DNA of 44,868 bases from Neolecta irregularis DAH-3 (GCA_001929475.1 LXFE01000400.1:1-44868), one strand, 5' to 3'; positions 12,167 to 24,001 are shown, counted from the first letter of the stretch. Made by a program: numbers and translations. The notes: generated from the sequence alone by a model not told the origin.

Positions 12167-14120
12167 ATGACTCGTCTTACTCGGATTTTAGTGCCATTGG
12201 TACTGGCTACATCATTGGCGGAGGCCTCAAGCACCGATGCACAGACTCTATTCTTTGAAGATCTCGACATCACTCCTTTGACAGAATCGTTTATTCTTAC
12301 ATCTTTCAAATTTGAGACTTCAGTCAACTCGTCTCTTGGAGAGCCACATCTACCTGTTTCGCAGCACTCCGGCATTCCGCGAGCGTTGCGTCAGATATTA
12401 GAATATACAGATACTAGAGAACTGCATCTAAGATTCTTACAAGGACGGTGGGATGGACAAGAATGGGGCGATCAACCAGAAAATGGGAAATTTACTGGTG
12501 GTACAGGCGTTGAACTATGGGCCTGGATTAATGACTCAACACCCCAAGGGCAGACTGCAAAATTCATTGAAAAATGTTAACCAAAATAGCATCAATAAGC
12601 GCTGGTCAATCCTTACAAATGCCCTATCCGGCCTTTTCTGTGCTTCCCTAAACTATGTCGATTCTACAAAGACAACCATCCCCGCAATGTCATTCGTGCC
12701 TTGGGGAAATTTTACATCCTCCGAAATCGAGGATATTCATTTACGTCATGCTGCTTTACCGGGCGAACCAATCTGTACTGAAAACCTAACTCCATACCTT
12801 AAGCTTCTCCCTTGCAAAGGCAAGGCTGGAATAGCCGCATTGTTGGACGGTCATAAGCTGAGTGACGCTCAGTGGCAAAGCATGTCAGTGGATATATTCT
12901 CGTCGTGTACAAAGGATGGATGTCAGCTAAAACTACTACAGAGGATCGATGCAGTAGTTAATGTTGATCGAGCCATCCGTAGAACTGGTAAATTAGTCCT
13001 GATGATGTGATAGTTAACTAGTAAGAATCGGCGATGCCACTGCCTCCAACCCCAGACAAATTGAATTGTCATCAGTCAAAATCTGCTTCTGAAGGTTCAT
13101 GTTATCCTATCCGATATGTCGCAGGGACTGCATGGTCATTATCGAATCTATTTAACCGTGACATCCCTCGAGCATGCACAGTTGTCCAGCCTCGCCATGC
13201 ACATCTTGGCGAGGTACATATTTTTGTACCTCCGGGACGTGAGATTTTTGCTCCTTATGATGGAGTATGGACGCAGAGGACCGTGAACTTCAAATTGCTC
13301 GGTATATTACGCAAAGTTTCGAATGTTAACCATTTAGATCATCAATTCGACGTAAAAGTAGAAACACGAGAACTTCAACCTATACCAACAAATAGCCCTC
13401 CTCTAATTGAGGTCCAACGATCGATGGCCGGCTATGGTCACGAACGTGGTGGAGTATATGTGACATTTACTAACCCCTCTTTAATATCATCGGTTCATCT
13501 CGTGTATCTCGAAAGTCTGCCGTGGTTTCTCAAAACATTCCTTCATACATTGAAGGTAACTGTTGTTTCATCAAACGGACCTGTTGATGAGTCTTCGATT
13601 CTTCAAGACCTCAAATACCGACCGGCAATAGACAGGAAACGAGGTACACATCTTGAAGCTCGTTTATGGATTCCACCATCGGGCACAGTGAAGCTATCAT
13701 GGGAATTTGACAAAGCTATTCTGCGCTATACCGAATATCCTCCAGACGCAAATCGAGGCTTTGATATTGCGTATGGAATCTCACAATCTTCACTAAGTGA
13801 GTAGTCCGGCAATTATCACTGTTCTTCAAAACAACGAAACTGGGCTTCGATCCGAGCCTTTAGCTACAGTTCGGACAACATCACTTCTTCTAGCACTACC
13901 AACTCCAGACTTCAGTATGCCGTACAATGTTATCATCCTTACGAGCACTGTCATTGCATTAGCCTTCGGTTCAATATTTAATCTTCTCGTAAGGAGATTT
14001 GTTCCTTTGAATGAAGCAAAGCCAACAGGTTTACTGGAACGGCTGATATACATGATTTCATCAGCATCTTCGCGATTGCGGGAGCGGGTTAGAACGAGAA
14101 AAATGGAAAAAGTAGATTGA
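12167..14120 (+). CDS. GPI16: GPI transamidase subunit Gpi16/PIG-T
   Basis: Four exons (12167-12549, 12590-12987, 13026-13770, 13805-14120) give 613 residues. The chosen Met opens a signal peptide (MTRLTRILVPLVLATSLAEA). Family landmarks follow: TRELHLRFLQGRW, GVELWAW, LTNALSGLFCASLNYVDST, ENLTPYLKLLPCKGKAG, MAGYGHERGG, LPWFLKTFLHTL and YTEYPPDANRGFDI. The end holds LPTPDFSMPYNVI and one C-terminal transmembrane segment. The Cys in the ENLTP..LLPC region probably contacts the catalytic Gpi8 subunit, as in the family. It acts in the ER lumen, attaching GPI anchors to proteins. The first intron (12550-12589) uses a GC donor; without it the frame and the NDSTPQGINKRWSILTNALSG sequence cannot be joined. 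It is divergent from TAF2 across 247 bp. Confidence 0.92.
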
Positions 14121-14203
14121 ATCTCACTTAAACTACAGAACTATCTGGGAGATTTCTTTTCGAAACAAAGAAAACTAAAATTACATATTACAGGTCCTAT
14201 TTC

Positions 14204-15601
14204 CTAAATCCAGCCAGGGATTTCGAATTCTTTTTCCTTGTGAATCATTTGAGGCAGTGGTAGGCCAAACACCCATTCTTCGGTTAATCTACCGCTTCTC
14301 CTACCACCGATCATGCCGATACCCCGTCGATGCTCAGGTGTGACAAAACGTCGAGAGATTGAGGTCATATTCAAGGGAACTGGGTCCTTTTCAATGCTAT
14401 CCGGCTCTGAAGTCGAATCACGTGAATCCTGCATCGACCGGGGAATTTTAATGCGAATCTTGATACCACTAGGTCGTACTTCCGAATCTTCCAGGGGTTC
14501 TGGTGTCGATTGGGATTTTTCTGCAATTTCATTTGTACGCTTTCGTTTTGAATCATCTTTCCACTTCTTAAATTTTTCCAATACCTGCTCAATCTCTGTG
14601 ATCATATTGTTCCTGCGTTTAGCCATATCGCCATCGTCTCCCCGACCACCGATTTCTCTTTTCCAATCTGGGCTTTCGAGAATTTCCAACTGACGTTCTA
14701 GGCGTAGTCGTTCATGCTGTAAACGTTCCTTCTCAATATTTTTGAGTCTTTTTTCCAATATCTCATTTCGACGATGGGCCTTCAAATAGATTTCATCTTC
14801 CAATGGATCGACAGCGATCAGCTCTTGTGGAACTCCTCTGATTTGGTGTTGCTTGTTCGGTTTATTGTAGTCTTCCTCGATAATTGTAAATTCAGGTAAG
14901 AGCCGTGGATTGGATTTAGTCTTCTTCAATACTTGGGGTGAATGCCAGGGCGCATCTGAGTCGAATATAATTTCAGAGTCCCAATTTAGGCTTGGTGGGC
15001 CTGCAGAATCAGATCTGGAGCTGAAAAAGATACCATCGGCGGACTCGGTAGCTTCAATACTCCCATCCCTTCCAAAAATTGATGTGCGATGTCTACTACG
15101 CAGCTTCCTCTTCTCTTCGATGTCATGGGCTATCAATCCCGATGAGTTGTTTGTCATTGTTGTGCCAGGTCGAGAACTCTCTTCTGAGGGATATTCCAAT
15201 TGACTGATCGCACCAGGTATCGAAACTATCCTGGCATGCATAGTGCGAGTTTGTTCGGAAAGGCCATGGAGTATATCTGCTAGATAGGATGATTCTTTGT
15301 GGCGGGCTACTTTAACGATAGGCGAGGAAGGTGTCAATGAAGTCGTGGATTTGTGTTTCTTCATTGCGGCTGTAGCTGCTGCCGATACAGCTGCCTGCCT
15401 TTTCCTTTTCCAATAAGGATATTGAGGCGTAGACATGGCCTTCTGCGACCGTTGGTAGGGCGAAGGGGGTATTATGCGGGAAGTGGGAGGAGTGCTCTCC
15501 CTGCATAAATCGACATTACGCGGAACAACCGACGGCAGGAGAACGGGGTGCAGCGGGAGACATGGACGGAACATTTGGGGATGACTGCGGGCAGACGGCA
15601 T
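14204..15601 (-). CDS. SAS4-domain chromatin protein (MSL1/PEHE-like)
   Basis: An intronless 465-residue ORF. The N-terminal half is low-complexity and basic. Residues about 270-350 (DEIYLKAHRRNEILEKRLKN then EKERLQHERLRLERQLEILE, DWKREIG, then TEIEQVLEKFKKWKDD) match the fungal 'something about silencing' SAS4 domain, whose core pattern is a charged coiled coil followed by DW. The protein ends FGLPLP..EFEIPGWI, the acidic/aromatic closing motif also seen in fungal Sas4 and the PEHE region of MSL1-type proteins. In yeast, Sas4 is the scaffold of the Sas2 MYST histone acetyltransferase complex. The first Met is at 15601; Met56 (15436) is an alternative start. Assignment by motif only. Confidence 0.62.
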   Translation of the reverse strand: MPSARSHPQMFRPCLPLHPVLLPSVVPRNVDLCRESTPPTSRIIPPSPYQRSQKAMSTPQYPYWKRKRQAAVSAAATAAMKKHKSTTSLTPSSPIVKVARHKESSYLADILHGLSEQTRTMHARIVSIPGAISQLEYPSEESSRPGTTMTNNSSGLIAHDIEEKRKLRSRHRTSIFGRDGSIEATESADGIFFSSRSDSAGPPSLNWDSEIIFDSDAPWHSPQVLKKTKSNPRLLPEFTIIEEDYNKPNKQHQIRGVPQELIAVDPLEDEIYLKAHRRNEILEKRLKNIEKERLQHERLRLERQLEILESPDWKREIGGRGDDGDMAKRRNNMITEIEQVLEKFKKWKDDSKRKRTNEIAEKSQSTPEPLEDSEVRPSGIKIRIKIPRSMQDSRDSTSEPDSIEKDPVPLNMTSISRRFVTPEHRRGIGMIGGRRSGRLTEEWVFGLPLPQMIHKEKEFEIPGWI

Positions 15602-16182
15602 TCCGGATATCGTTTTTCAGGAGTTAGAAAGGCGATATAACCACATGGATTCAAAATAAGATGATTGCGCAGATAGCAGGATACGATCAATCATGGCAAA
15701 AATGGCATCACTTCCTACTGTTAGCACTACCTAATTTCACCCTGAACAAGTATTAATGCCCTACTACGGGGTGAGTCAATGCAATGTACCATGTAGTCGT
15801 AAAAGTAAATATGCTCATATCCAATGCCTCTGATGGTTCAAATTCTATAGTTTCCAGTTTCGAAAACCCAGATACGAGCGCTGATGAAGACGACAAAGAT
15901 ATTCAAATATCGGAAGGAGGAAGAGATACGGTAAGGTCTGGCCGGTAATGGCATCACTTATTGCATCATAGAGTGCCATGGACCGCTTGACATCAACGCG
16001 CCAAAAGTAGAACAAGAAACTTTTGAGCTACGAGCTTAGTTATGTGTCAGCTGGATGCTCTGGGTTATTTCATTGCTTTGCGATCTGAAGTCACAAGGAC
16101 AACAAACCCCTAAGCAACCACCAATCATCCATTATAGCACCAACTATGAAATAGTTCGTAGCCCCGTGATTTCAAGGAAAAA

Positions 16183-16215
16183 GTGGGGGGGAGCCAATGG
16201 CTTTATCGGGTGGGG
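16183..16215 (+). promoter_or_regulatory. GTGGGG pair and CCAAT box upstream of JEN1-like gene
   Basis: Two GTGGGG hexamers (starting 16183 and 16210) flank a CCAAT at 16194-16198. They lie 100-130 bp before the transporter start. GTGGGG fits the SYGGRG consensus of fungal carbon-catabolite repressors (CreA/Mig1), and Jen1 genes are glucose-repressed in other fungi. Function here is inferred from motif and neighbour only. Confidence 0.35.
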
Positions 16216-16271
16216 TGGTCCCGAGTCTTATTGCACCCAGTCCGATTCTATATTATTTCAAAGCAATTAAA

Positions 16272-16279
16272 TATAAATA
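16272..16279 (+). promoter_or_regulatory. TATA box of JEN1-like gene
   Basis: A perfect TATAAATA sits 40 nt before the ATG at 16312. This implies a short 5' leader. Confidence 0.5.
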
Positions 16280-16311
16280 GGACGGTACTGCTCTGGAAGA
16301 TCGCTCCCATT

Positions 16312-18188
16312 ATGGCTAATTGCAAAGCAGCTGCCCTCGAGAAGGCAGATATCGAACAAATTGCGCCAGAAGACAGCCATATTCACGACTCATCACCTAC
16401 AAAGCTGAAAGCACATTCTACCCCAACACTATGGGAGCTCCTAACAATGCTGAACCGCCGACAATTCCTTGTCTTCCTTGCGTCCTGGTTGGCGTGGATA
16501 TGTGACGCCTTTGATTTTCATTCGTATGGTTGGCTTTCTGCAAAGTTGTTCTTATTCTCTTAGCGTCTCTGTTACAATTCCAGAAATTGCCCATACTTTC
16601 CATAAAAGTCCATCTCAAATAACTTGGGCAATTACTCTAGCTTTACTATTCCGAGCAGTCGGCGCGGTCATTTTCGGCTTGGCTGGAGACCGATATGGGC
16701 GCAAATGGCCTATGGTCGTTTGCTGGTAAAATCTCCTCTTACTGCCATGTCATATGCTGATATTGTAGTCTTTTCTTCGGCGTCCTTGACGCCGCAACTG
16801 GCTTTACTCATACCTATTCTCAGTTCCTCGCGGTTCGTGCGCTTTACGGAATTGCATTGGGAGGCATCTGGGGTTGTGCAATGGGCGTAGCACTTGAAAA
16901 TATGCCACATGGTGAGACTTTTCACTATATTACTGATTCGTGTAACAGAATGTCGCGGTATTTATAGTGGGATTCTGCAGCAAGGATACGCTTTTGGCTA
17001 CCTATTTGCAGCTGTGATGAATTATGCCTTAACCGACGCAACTTCGCATGGATGGCGACTTTTGTTCTGGTTTGGGATCGGGCCAGGTACTAAATATGAC
17101 TTGCACTCTAATGTGCTTCAAGCTCTCCTTATTGCCATATTTCGTGCCTGTCTTCCAGACGATGATGCAGTCCACCGTAATTCCGCTGATCGACTGCCTA
17201 CTAAAGAGAAATCTCGATTGTTTGTTTTAGAACTGAAGAATGTTCTTAGGCGCTACCCTTGGCAAATTGTCCATGGTGTTTTGATGATGGCAGCTTTTAA
17301 CTTTATGGCACGTACTTGGATCTATTTCAATTAACCTATCTAAGAGTCACGGTTCCCAGGACCTATATCCGACGGTACTGATGGGCGATTGTCTTTTGCT
17401 GAAATACTAGTTTCTTGAGGTTCAACGCAATCTTCATCGAGGTAGACGTACGTTAGTCACAGGCATGTATTTATTTTCGGTCATACTATGCTGACAAAAC
17501 AGTCATCTTCAACTGTGGTGCCATACTTGGAGGTTTTCTGTGTGGGCATTGTACAAGTGTCCAAAATCTAGGCTAACATGCAAGTGTCGCAAAAGTTTGG
17601 TCGCCGTATCGTGATGATTTTAGCATGTGTAGGTGCAGGGGCTTGTATTCCTCTATGGTACGCCGGTTTTACGACTTGATGATGATACTGACTACGATGA
17701 AGGGCCTTGCCTCAAGATTGGCGAATTTTAGCACTTGGAGCGTATGTAGTCTTATATGATATAGATCAAACTTATTGTCAGGTTTCTCCTTCAATTTTGT
17801 GTCCAAGGCGCGTGGGGTGTTGTGCCAATTCATCTAAACGAGGTCGCTTCCCACATGAATTATTCTTAAACGACAGATTTCGCCTTCACCTACTCTTCGG
17901 GCTGCTTTCTCAGGTATTGCGTACCAATTTGGAAACGCAATTTCATCGCCTTCTTCCCAGATCATCTCCAAACTTGCAGAATCTCACAGAATTGATAAAA
18001 TTATCGACGGGGAAGGAGTTCCCGATTATTCCAAAGTTCAAGCCATCTTTCTCGGAATTACTCTTGTAAATCTGATTTTCTTGATTGCGGTTAGCCCTGA
18101 AATGAAAGGTCGAAGGTTTGAAGAAGAAATTGCAGAATCTTCTCAAAAAGAAATTGTACAAGTTTCTCATAAAGATGAGTCAGTTTAA
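16312..18188 (+). CDS. JEN1: Jen1-like monocarboxylate/proton symporter (MFS)
   Basis: Twelve exons (16312-16523, 16564-16725, 16769-16911, 16949-17086, 17123-17307, 17345-17374, 17411-17441, 17503-17550, 17585-17657, 17703-17741, 17782-17842, 17877-18188) sum to 1,434 nt, or 477 residues. Family landmarks: LAWICDAFDFHSVSVT in TM1; AGDRYGRKWP in loop 2-3; CRGIYSGILQQGYAFGYL; SHGWRLLFWFG; the Jen signature NFMSHGSQDLYPT (pattern NxxSHxSQDxxxT); SQKFGRR; and FCVQGAWGVVPIHLNE. By family it imports lactate, pyruvate, acetate or dicarboxylates with protons across the plasma membrane. Exons 6-11 are only 30-73 nt. The intron at 17308-17344 needs a GC donor. The signature spans the exon 5-6 junction, so the model is well anchored. 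Confidence 0.9.
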
Positions 18189-18625
18189 GCTCCCAACCCC
18201 CCAGCAAGTTACAAAGGATCGGAAGATAACAGCCACTAAGAACAATATTATAGCCTCGTAGACTTGACATTAGGCTTCTGCAATTAACTGTGTGTATTAT
18301 GTGAATAAATGCTGGCATTTGGACAGGAGAAAATATTCAAATGATTATCCCCGAGTGATATGAATGGTCCAGGAAAATCCGACAACTTCACTCTAGAGAG
18401 GATAACCGAAAGCCACTGTCAGACTCAGAAAATTATCTCTAATCATTGCCAGGGTGATACGACAAAGGGTACTCCAGGTGTTAGACCCATATTCCATAAA
18501 TCACAACTGCAAGGCTCAAAACTTGTATGAAATTTAGGGAAACTCCTACATAAGACTTTGCATAATCCAGAGAAACTTTAACGTAGACAAAATGAAAGGA
18601 CTATTCACAACTACAAGCCTACTCT
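18189..18625. other. Convergent intergenic region, nothing seen
   Basis: Between the stops of the transporter and fumarate reductase genes. Short chance ORFs only; expected to hold the two 3' UTRs. Confidence 0.5.
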
Positions 18626-20748
18626 TTAGGTGGCTAGTTTCCCAACTGGTGTGTCTTGAGCGTACTTGGGAATGACATTCCTTTCGTGGAGCATTAGGAA
18701 CTCCTCTGTCGCATCTTTGCCGGCATAAAGAAGGATGGCTTTAGCGCCTAGAACATGAGCGTCGGAAATGGATAATGCCCTTACCCCCAGGATGATCTTC
18801 AAGGAAACTAGTTACGTCGAGAACTACACCCTCAACAACCACCCAACAATCGTCTTTTTTATTGTGTTTGGCAACTTCATCCATTGTGAAAGTCTTATTA
18901 GGTACAACCAGTTCTTTCTTATTTGTATTTTTTACCTTTGCTGGGTCTTGCCCCTTTGAATTGTTGTGAACAGGGGTGGACAATGCTTGCCCGCTAGGCT
19001 GACTGCTAAATGAAGCAGAACCGTTCGTTGCAACCGATGACGAAGAGCCCTGTTCTCCCCACAAGTATTCGATTGTAACTTTCTTGTTCTGAGGATCGAT
19101 AAATACGCGGGAATTGATGTGATCGCTAATCTGGCCCAGGCGTTCAACGGCTTGGCCTAAAAGCACTTCTTTAAATAGATAATGGCAAGCCGAATCTCCA
19201 GCAACACGCCCGTACACAACACAACCCAGTAGCGAAGATCCTCCGAGACGATTGGCGCCATGAACACCGCCGGCCAGTTCACCACAAGCGTAAAGACCCT
19301 CGATTGGTGCTTTGTCCTCTCTACAAACACGAGATGCATCGTCGATATAGACACCGCCCATAGTGTAATGAAGCACAGGCTGCATCAAAGCAACATGGAA
19401 GGTATCATTTATCTTCCATGGCAGGTTGGGGAAGAATATTTTGCCCCATGGGTCTTTGCTCTTTCCCTCTGCAATCGCATTATATTGTCGGAAAGTCTCT
19501 TCGAGGTCTTTTGGGGAACATCCAAACTCCTTAGCAAGAGATTCTCCGCCTTCAATCTTCTTCATTAAACCTCGACCAACATAATGTTTACAGTGCCATT
19601 CAATTTCACTGGTACCCTTTCCATTGAGTACGAGACGAATTGGAAACTTATTCTTCCACATCATGCCGGAGACATAATCACGATGGCCAAGCTCATCGCA
19701 GAAACGCTTGCCATTGGCGTCGAGCAAGAGGCCACCAACACCACGCAAAGCCTCAGCAGCCAAAAACTTAACCTTTGAGTCTACATCCTTTGGATCAATA
19801 AGACCTGTAGGATGAACTTGAACTTTGTCAAGATCAACTCCTTTACCGCCAATTTCGAAGACCATCTTGTGACCGTCACCAGTACAGTGATCTCCATTTG
19901 TTGTAGCAAGGTTCATGACATCCGGTCGATACTTCTTAAGAAGACCATCGTTGCTGAAATCAGCCGCATAGCCACCAGTAGCCAAAATGACTGGGCCCTT
20001 TTCGGTATATTTTTTTCCATTGTATTCGTATTCAACACCAACGACCTTGTCATCCTCTTTCAGCAGACGAGTGACGCGTGCTTTCTTAAGAAATCTAACT
20101 CGATCCGGGATTTCCTCCGCAAGATTTTCAAGTTTTTCCATTAGAGCGTAGGTGATTACCATACCAGGAAACTGGGCTAGATCTTGAGTAACCTCATTCC
20201 GATAATTGCTTCACCTGCGCCTCGGTGCGTACGAGGGAAAGAGTGGCCCCCCAGGCGCGAGACTTTAGACAAATCAAGGGCGAAAACATCTTGAAGCCAT
20301 TCAATTGCAGAAGAGGACTTATGAGTCAAGACTTTGATTAAGTCTGCAAGTCAGACACAATTTAATGGAGTGGTCTACCAGGGCGGGCAAGGTCTCTCGC
20401 AGAGTTCATTGTATCTTCATAGAAAACCTTGACAGAGTCCTTTATATCAAGATCTGGGAAAGTAAACGAAATGTATGGGCATTTGCAATCTTATACCAAT
20501 CTGGGCACGAGTCAAAGCACCGTTTATCCCAGACGTAGCTTTGGTCGAATTGCCACCAAAAAATCCATTTTTGTCAAGAAGCAAAACGCTTTAAGGGATC
20601 AGCTGGGTGCCCAAACGGAGCAACTACCTTCCGCCTCGCTCAATGATAGTATGAGCTGCAGAGAGACCAGAGAGACCACCACCAACAACGATGACCTTGT
20701 CCTTGGTTAAATCCGCAAATGAAATGAAATAGGTACGTGCGAAACCAT
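18626..20748 (-). CDS. Soluble fumarate reductase with C-terminal cytochrome b5 domain
   Basis: Reading right to left, a 12 nt first exon (MVSH, 20737-20748) joins across a 35 nt intron to DKVIVVGGGLSGLSAA, the FAD-binding Rossmann motif. Then come VLLLDKNGFFGGNSTKATSG, GGHSFPRTHRG (substrate region), VILATGGYAADF, VQVHPTGLIDP, LHYTMGGV and LYACGELAGGVHGANRLGGSSLLGC: the flavoprotein fold of Frd1/Osm1. After a Ser-rich linker the protein continues with FTMDEVAKHNKKDDCWVVV, heme-binding HPGG (split by an intron, then AKAILLYAGKDATEEF) and LHERN, a cytochrome b5 domain. About 620 residues. It reduces fumarate to succinate, reoxidising FADH2/FMNH2 for redox balance. There is no presequence, so it is probably cytosolic. 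The exact junction near 20160-20220 is uncertain. Confidence 0.88.
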
Positions 20749-21056
20749 TATGGAGGACTGTAGATGTAGATGTAGGGTGGGGAGATTGAGGTTGAGATCA
20801 CGGTCCAGCTGCTCGCTCTTTAAATTCTGGCGGTAGTCAGGTGCTGAGGCGATGGTTGCACCTCGGCATGTGAAAATTTCCTTCCCGGAACGTAAAAAGA
20901 AAAGTAGCCCAGAGCACTTTAAAGAAAGAATGGAAACCGGGATTTTATTCTATATCGGAAGACAATATAGGGAACTTTTAAAATATTGCTCAATTTTACT
21001 CCAATAATCTCGTCATCGTCCATAGTATCAGGCGTGAAGATTCTTTATCTCATCGC
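20749..21056. other. Intergenic between fumarate reductase and Hsp70 genes
   Basis: About 310 bp holding the promoter of the fumarate reductase gene (- strand) and the Hsp70 3' end. No ORF or RNA gene recognised. Confidence 0.5.
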
Positions 21057-23291
21057 CTATCGAAGAGAGGCAAAGGCCTTGGTGACAACTCGCTGCAGAT
21101 AGAATTAGCAGCAGGTAGAAGGAATAGATGGATGGCATACCTTCAGCTTCAATTCAGCACTCTTGATGCTATCAATAGAAGGATCTTCGATTTCAAGGGC
21201 CGACATAGCATCAGCCAAAGCAGTTTCAATCTTTTCCTTGTCCCCTCTTCTGAGCTTCATGCCAAGCGTGGGTTCGCTAAGATTTGACTCGATGTTGGCC
21301 ACATAGCTTTCTAAGTTTTGTTTGACTTCGAGTTTTGCAGAGAAATCTTTATCAGCCTAGCATATAAGTATCTATGTAATTGATTTCAGAAACATACTTG
21401 TTTAAACTTCTCAGCGTTAGCAATCATGTCATCGATTTCCTGCGATGAGAGACGCCCAACACAATTTGAGATTTCAATATTAGCAGATCGACCAGTCGTT
21501 CTTTCCTTAGCAGTGACTCTGAGGATGCCGTTGGCATCAAGTTCGAAAGTAGCTTCGAGCTCCATTTGTCCCTTGGGCATTGGTGGAAGACCCTTTAGGT
21601 CAAACTCGCCAAGCAAATTATTTTCTGAGCAATTTACTCGCTCTCCTTGATACAGAGGGAAAGTAACAACAGTTTGGTTGTCTTCGACAGTAGTGAAAGT
21701 CCGTTTTTTGACAGTTGGGACGGGTGTATTTCTTGGAACAACCTTAACATCAATTTTAATCAAAGGTAGCAACTGACTGGAGCAAAGATATTGCCTTCCA
21801 TGGCAACGCCCAAAGAAAGAGGTACAACATCTAGAAGCAAAAGATCTTGAGTCTTTTCTGAATTCGCGTGGTTGGTCAAAACAGCTGCTTGTACAGCGGC
21901 CCCATAAGCAACAGCTTCGTCAGGGTTAATGTTCTTGTACAAGGTTCTTCCATCTATATGTTAGAATGGTGTCGCGAAATTAGGTAAGAAAGTACCGAAA
22001 AAGTCCATGACAAGTTTCTGGATTTTGGGGATACGGGTGGACCCACCAACTAGAACGATATCATCGACCTTGGATTTTTCAATTTTCGAGTCTTTGAGCA
22101 CTTGCTCTACTGGGTCGAGAGTGCTCTTGAAAGTGGCAGCGTTTATATCTTCAAATCGGGCACGAGTTATGTTGGTGGAAAAGTCTTGGCCTTGAAACAA
22201 ACTGTCGACTTCAATAGTGGTCTGTGTTACACTGGAAAGAGTTCGTTTCGCACGTTCACAAGCGGTCCTTAGCCGCCTGCTGGCTCGAGGATCATCAGAG
22301 ATATCTAATTCAGTCTTCCGTTTGAATTCAGCCTTGCAGTGCTCCAAAAGCGTGTTATCGAAATCTTCTCCTCCCAGATGGGTATCTCCAGCCGTGGCCT
22401 TGACGGCGAAAACACCTCCAGTAATGTTCAAGAGAGATACATCGAAAGTACCACCACCAAGGTCGAAAATGAGAACGTGCTTCTCTTTGTCAGATTTTGA
22501 GTCAAGACCATATGCAATTGCAGCAGCGGTTGGTTCATTGATGATTCTGAGGACGTTGAGTCCGGCAATTGCCCCGGCATCCTATAAAATATTTGAGAGG
22601 CAATTTGATAGGTGAGAAATACCTTGGTAGCTTGTCGTTGCGAGTCGCTAAAATAAGCAGGGACAGTCACAACAGCTTTCTCAACTCTCTTGTTAAGTTT
22701 GGCTTCTGCAACTTCTTTCATCTTGAAATATCAGAGAATGAATTGAGATAAATGACTACCTTGGTCAAAACCATAGAACTGATTTCTTGAGGCGAAAATT
22801 GCTTCTTCTCACCAAGATAGTCAACCTACGGATAAGTGAGACATGCATTGGTCTAAACCTTGTTTTATACCTCGATTAAAGGGGATCCGTTCCTGGAAAC
22901 AACAGTGAAAGGCCAGACTTTCATATCCTTTTGGACAGATGGGTCATCAAAACGCCGACCAATTAGACGTCTAACCGAAAATTAGTAAAAGATATTTCCA
23001 GTGCATGTGAAAAATACTTCGCGTCGAAGACGGTGTTTCGTGCGTTCATAGCGGCCTAATGAGGTTGAATATGCATTTTTATTGAGATTTCCATACCTGA
23101 TTCTTCGCAGCATCACCAATTAGTCTTTCAGATTCTGTGAAAGCGACATATGAGGGAGTAGTCCGATTCCCCTGGTCGTTCGCAACAATCTCAACATTCG
23201 GACTGTCATCTGGCCAAACGGCGCAGCACGAATAGGTTGTTCCTAAATCGATGCCAATAGCGCCGTTGTATAGCTCTCTAATATCACTCAT
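21057..23291 (-). CDS. SSB1: Ribosome-associated Hsp70, Ssb type
   Basis: A multi-exon Hsp70. The N-terminus [20 protein letters not shown] starts with the Ssb-like lead-in, followed by the ATPase phosphate-1 loop. Further motifs are [62 protein letters not shown] and [15 protein letters not shown]. Ssb rather than Ssa features are [21 protein letters not shown] followed by [42 protein letters not shown] and VGRLSSQEI. The last exon, after a short intron, reads [11 protein letters not shown] and stops, so the cytosolic Ssa tail EEVD is absent. Length is about 610, as expected. It binds nascent chains at the ribosome with the RAC co-chaperone. A TATATAA on the minus strand near 23424-23430 may drive it. 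Confidence 0.92.
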
Positions 23292-24001
23292 TTTGGGTTA
23301 TAAAGTTGAGTGAATGGATTGAGAGGAAAATTTCGGCGGCTTTTTCTGTCTTAGGGCGGGCGAGACTGCGCTTTGAAAAACTAACCACCAATATGGATCC
23401 TGGCCTGGTCAATTCTGGTTCCATATATAATGCTCTATAACTAGCTGTGTTACTCTCAATTCTTTGAAATCCACGAATAAACTAATGCTGAATTGATGTT
23501 GTCTACAGCAAGGGGACCCACCATGTCACTCTCTAATGAGCTGACGGTAAAATGATAAGACTCTAAACTTCTTATTTGAAAGCTTATGACTCGCCAGAAA
23601 ATTCGGGACTTGAAACCTACCGAGCGTTCTAGCGATGTTTTTTTTCGCACCAATGATATGAAAACAGCTAGTAAAACAAGTACGTCATTCTAACTAGTTT
23701 TTGCACTCCATTTTCGTCCAAAATTGTTTTTAGAATGCCAATCATTAATAAATATGAAGAGAGAATTGCACAACTCATTAACCTGATCCCATCAATTTCC
23801 GTACCCAAACCAGTCAATTAAAGCCAGTACAGAGCAACAAAATAATGCAGTAATGGAGGAAACCTTTTAAACCATATGAGAGATCTTCTCATGAGGCGTT
23901 ATTCGAGGGATCTCTTGAATAAGCAAATTTTCTGACGTCGTGGATTTTGTTATTTTCTCCTGCAATTCAACATTACTGGCTTGTCAAGCATGCATTTCAT
24001 G
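23292..24001. other. Intergenic, about 710 bp, Hsp70 promoter side
   Basis: Contains a minus-strand TATATAA at 23424-23430, about 135 bp before the Hsp70 start. Otherwise I see only AT-rich sequence with no credible gene. I did not find a convincing heat-shock element. Confidence 0.5.

Larger units (their letters stand above)
15602..16311. other. Divergent intergenic region between SAS4-like and JEN1-like genes
   Basis: About 710 bp with no convincing ORF. The right half contains G-rich tracts, a CCAAT box and a TATA box ahead of the transporter gene, described separately. Confidence 0.5.
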
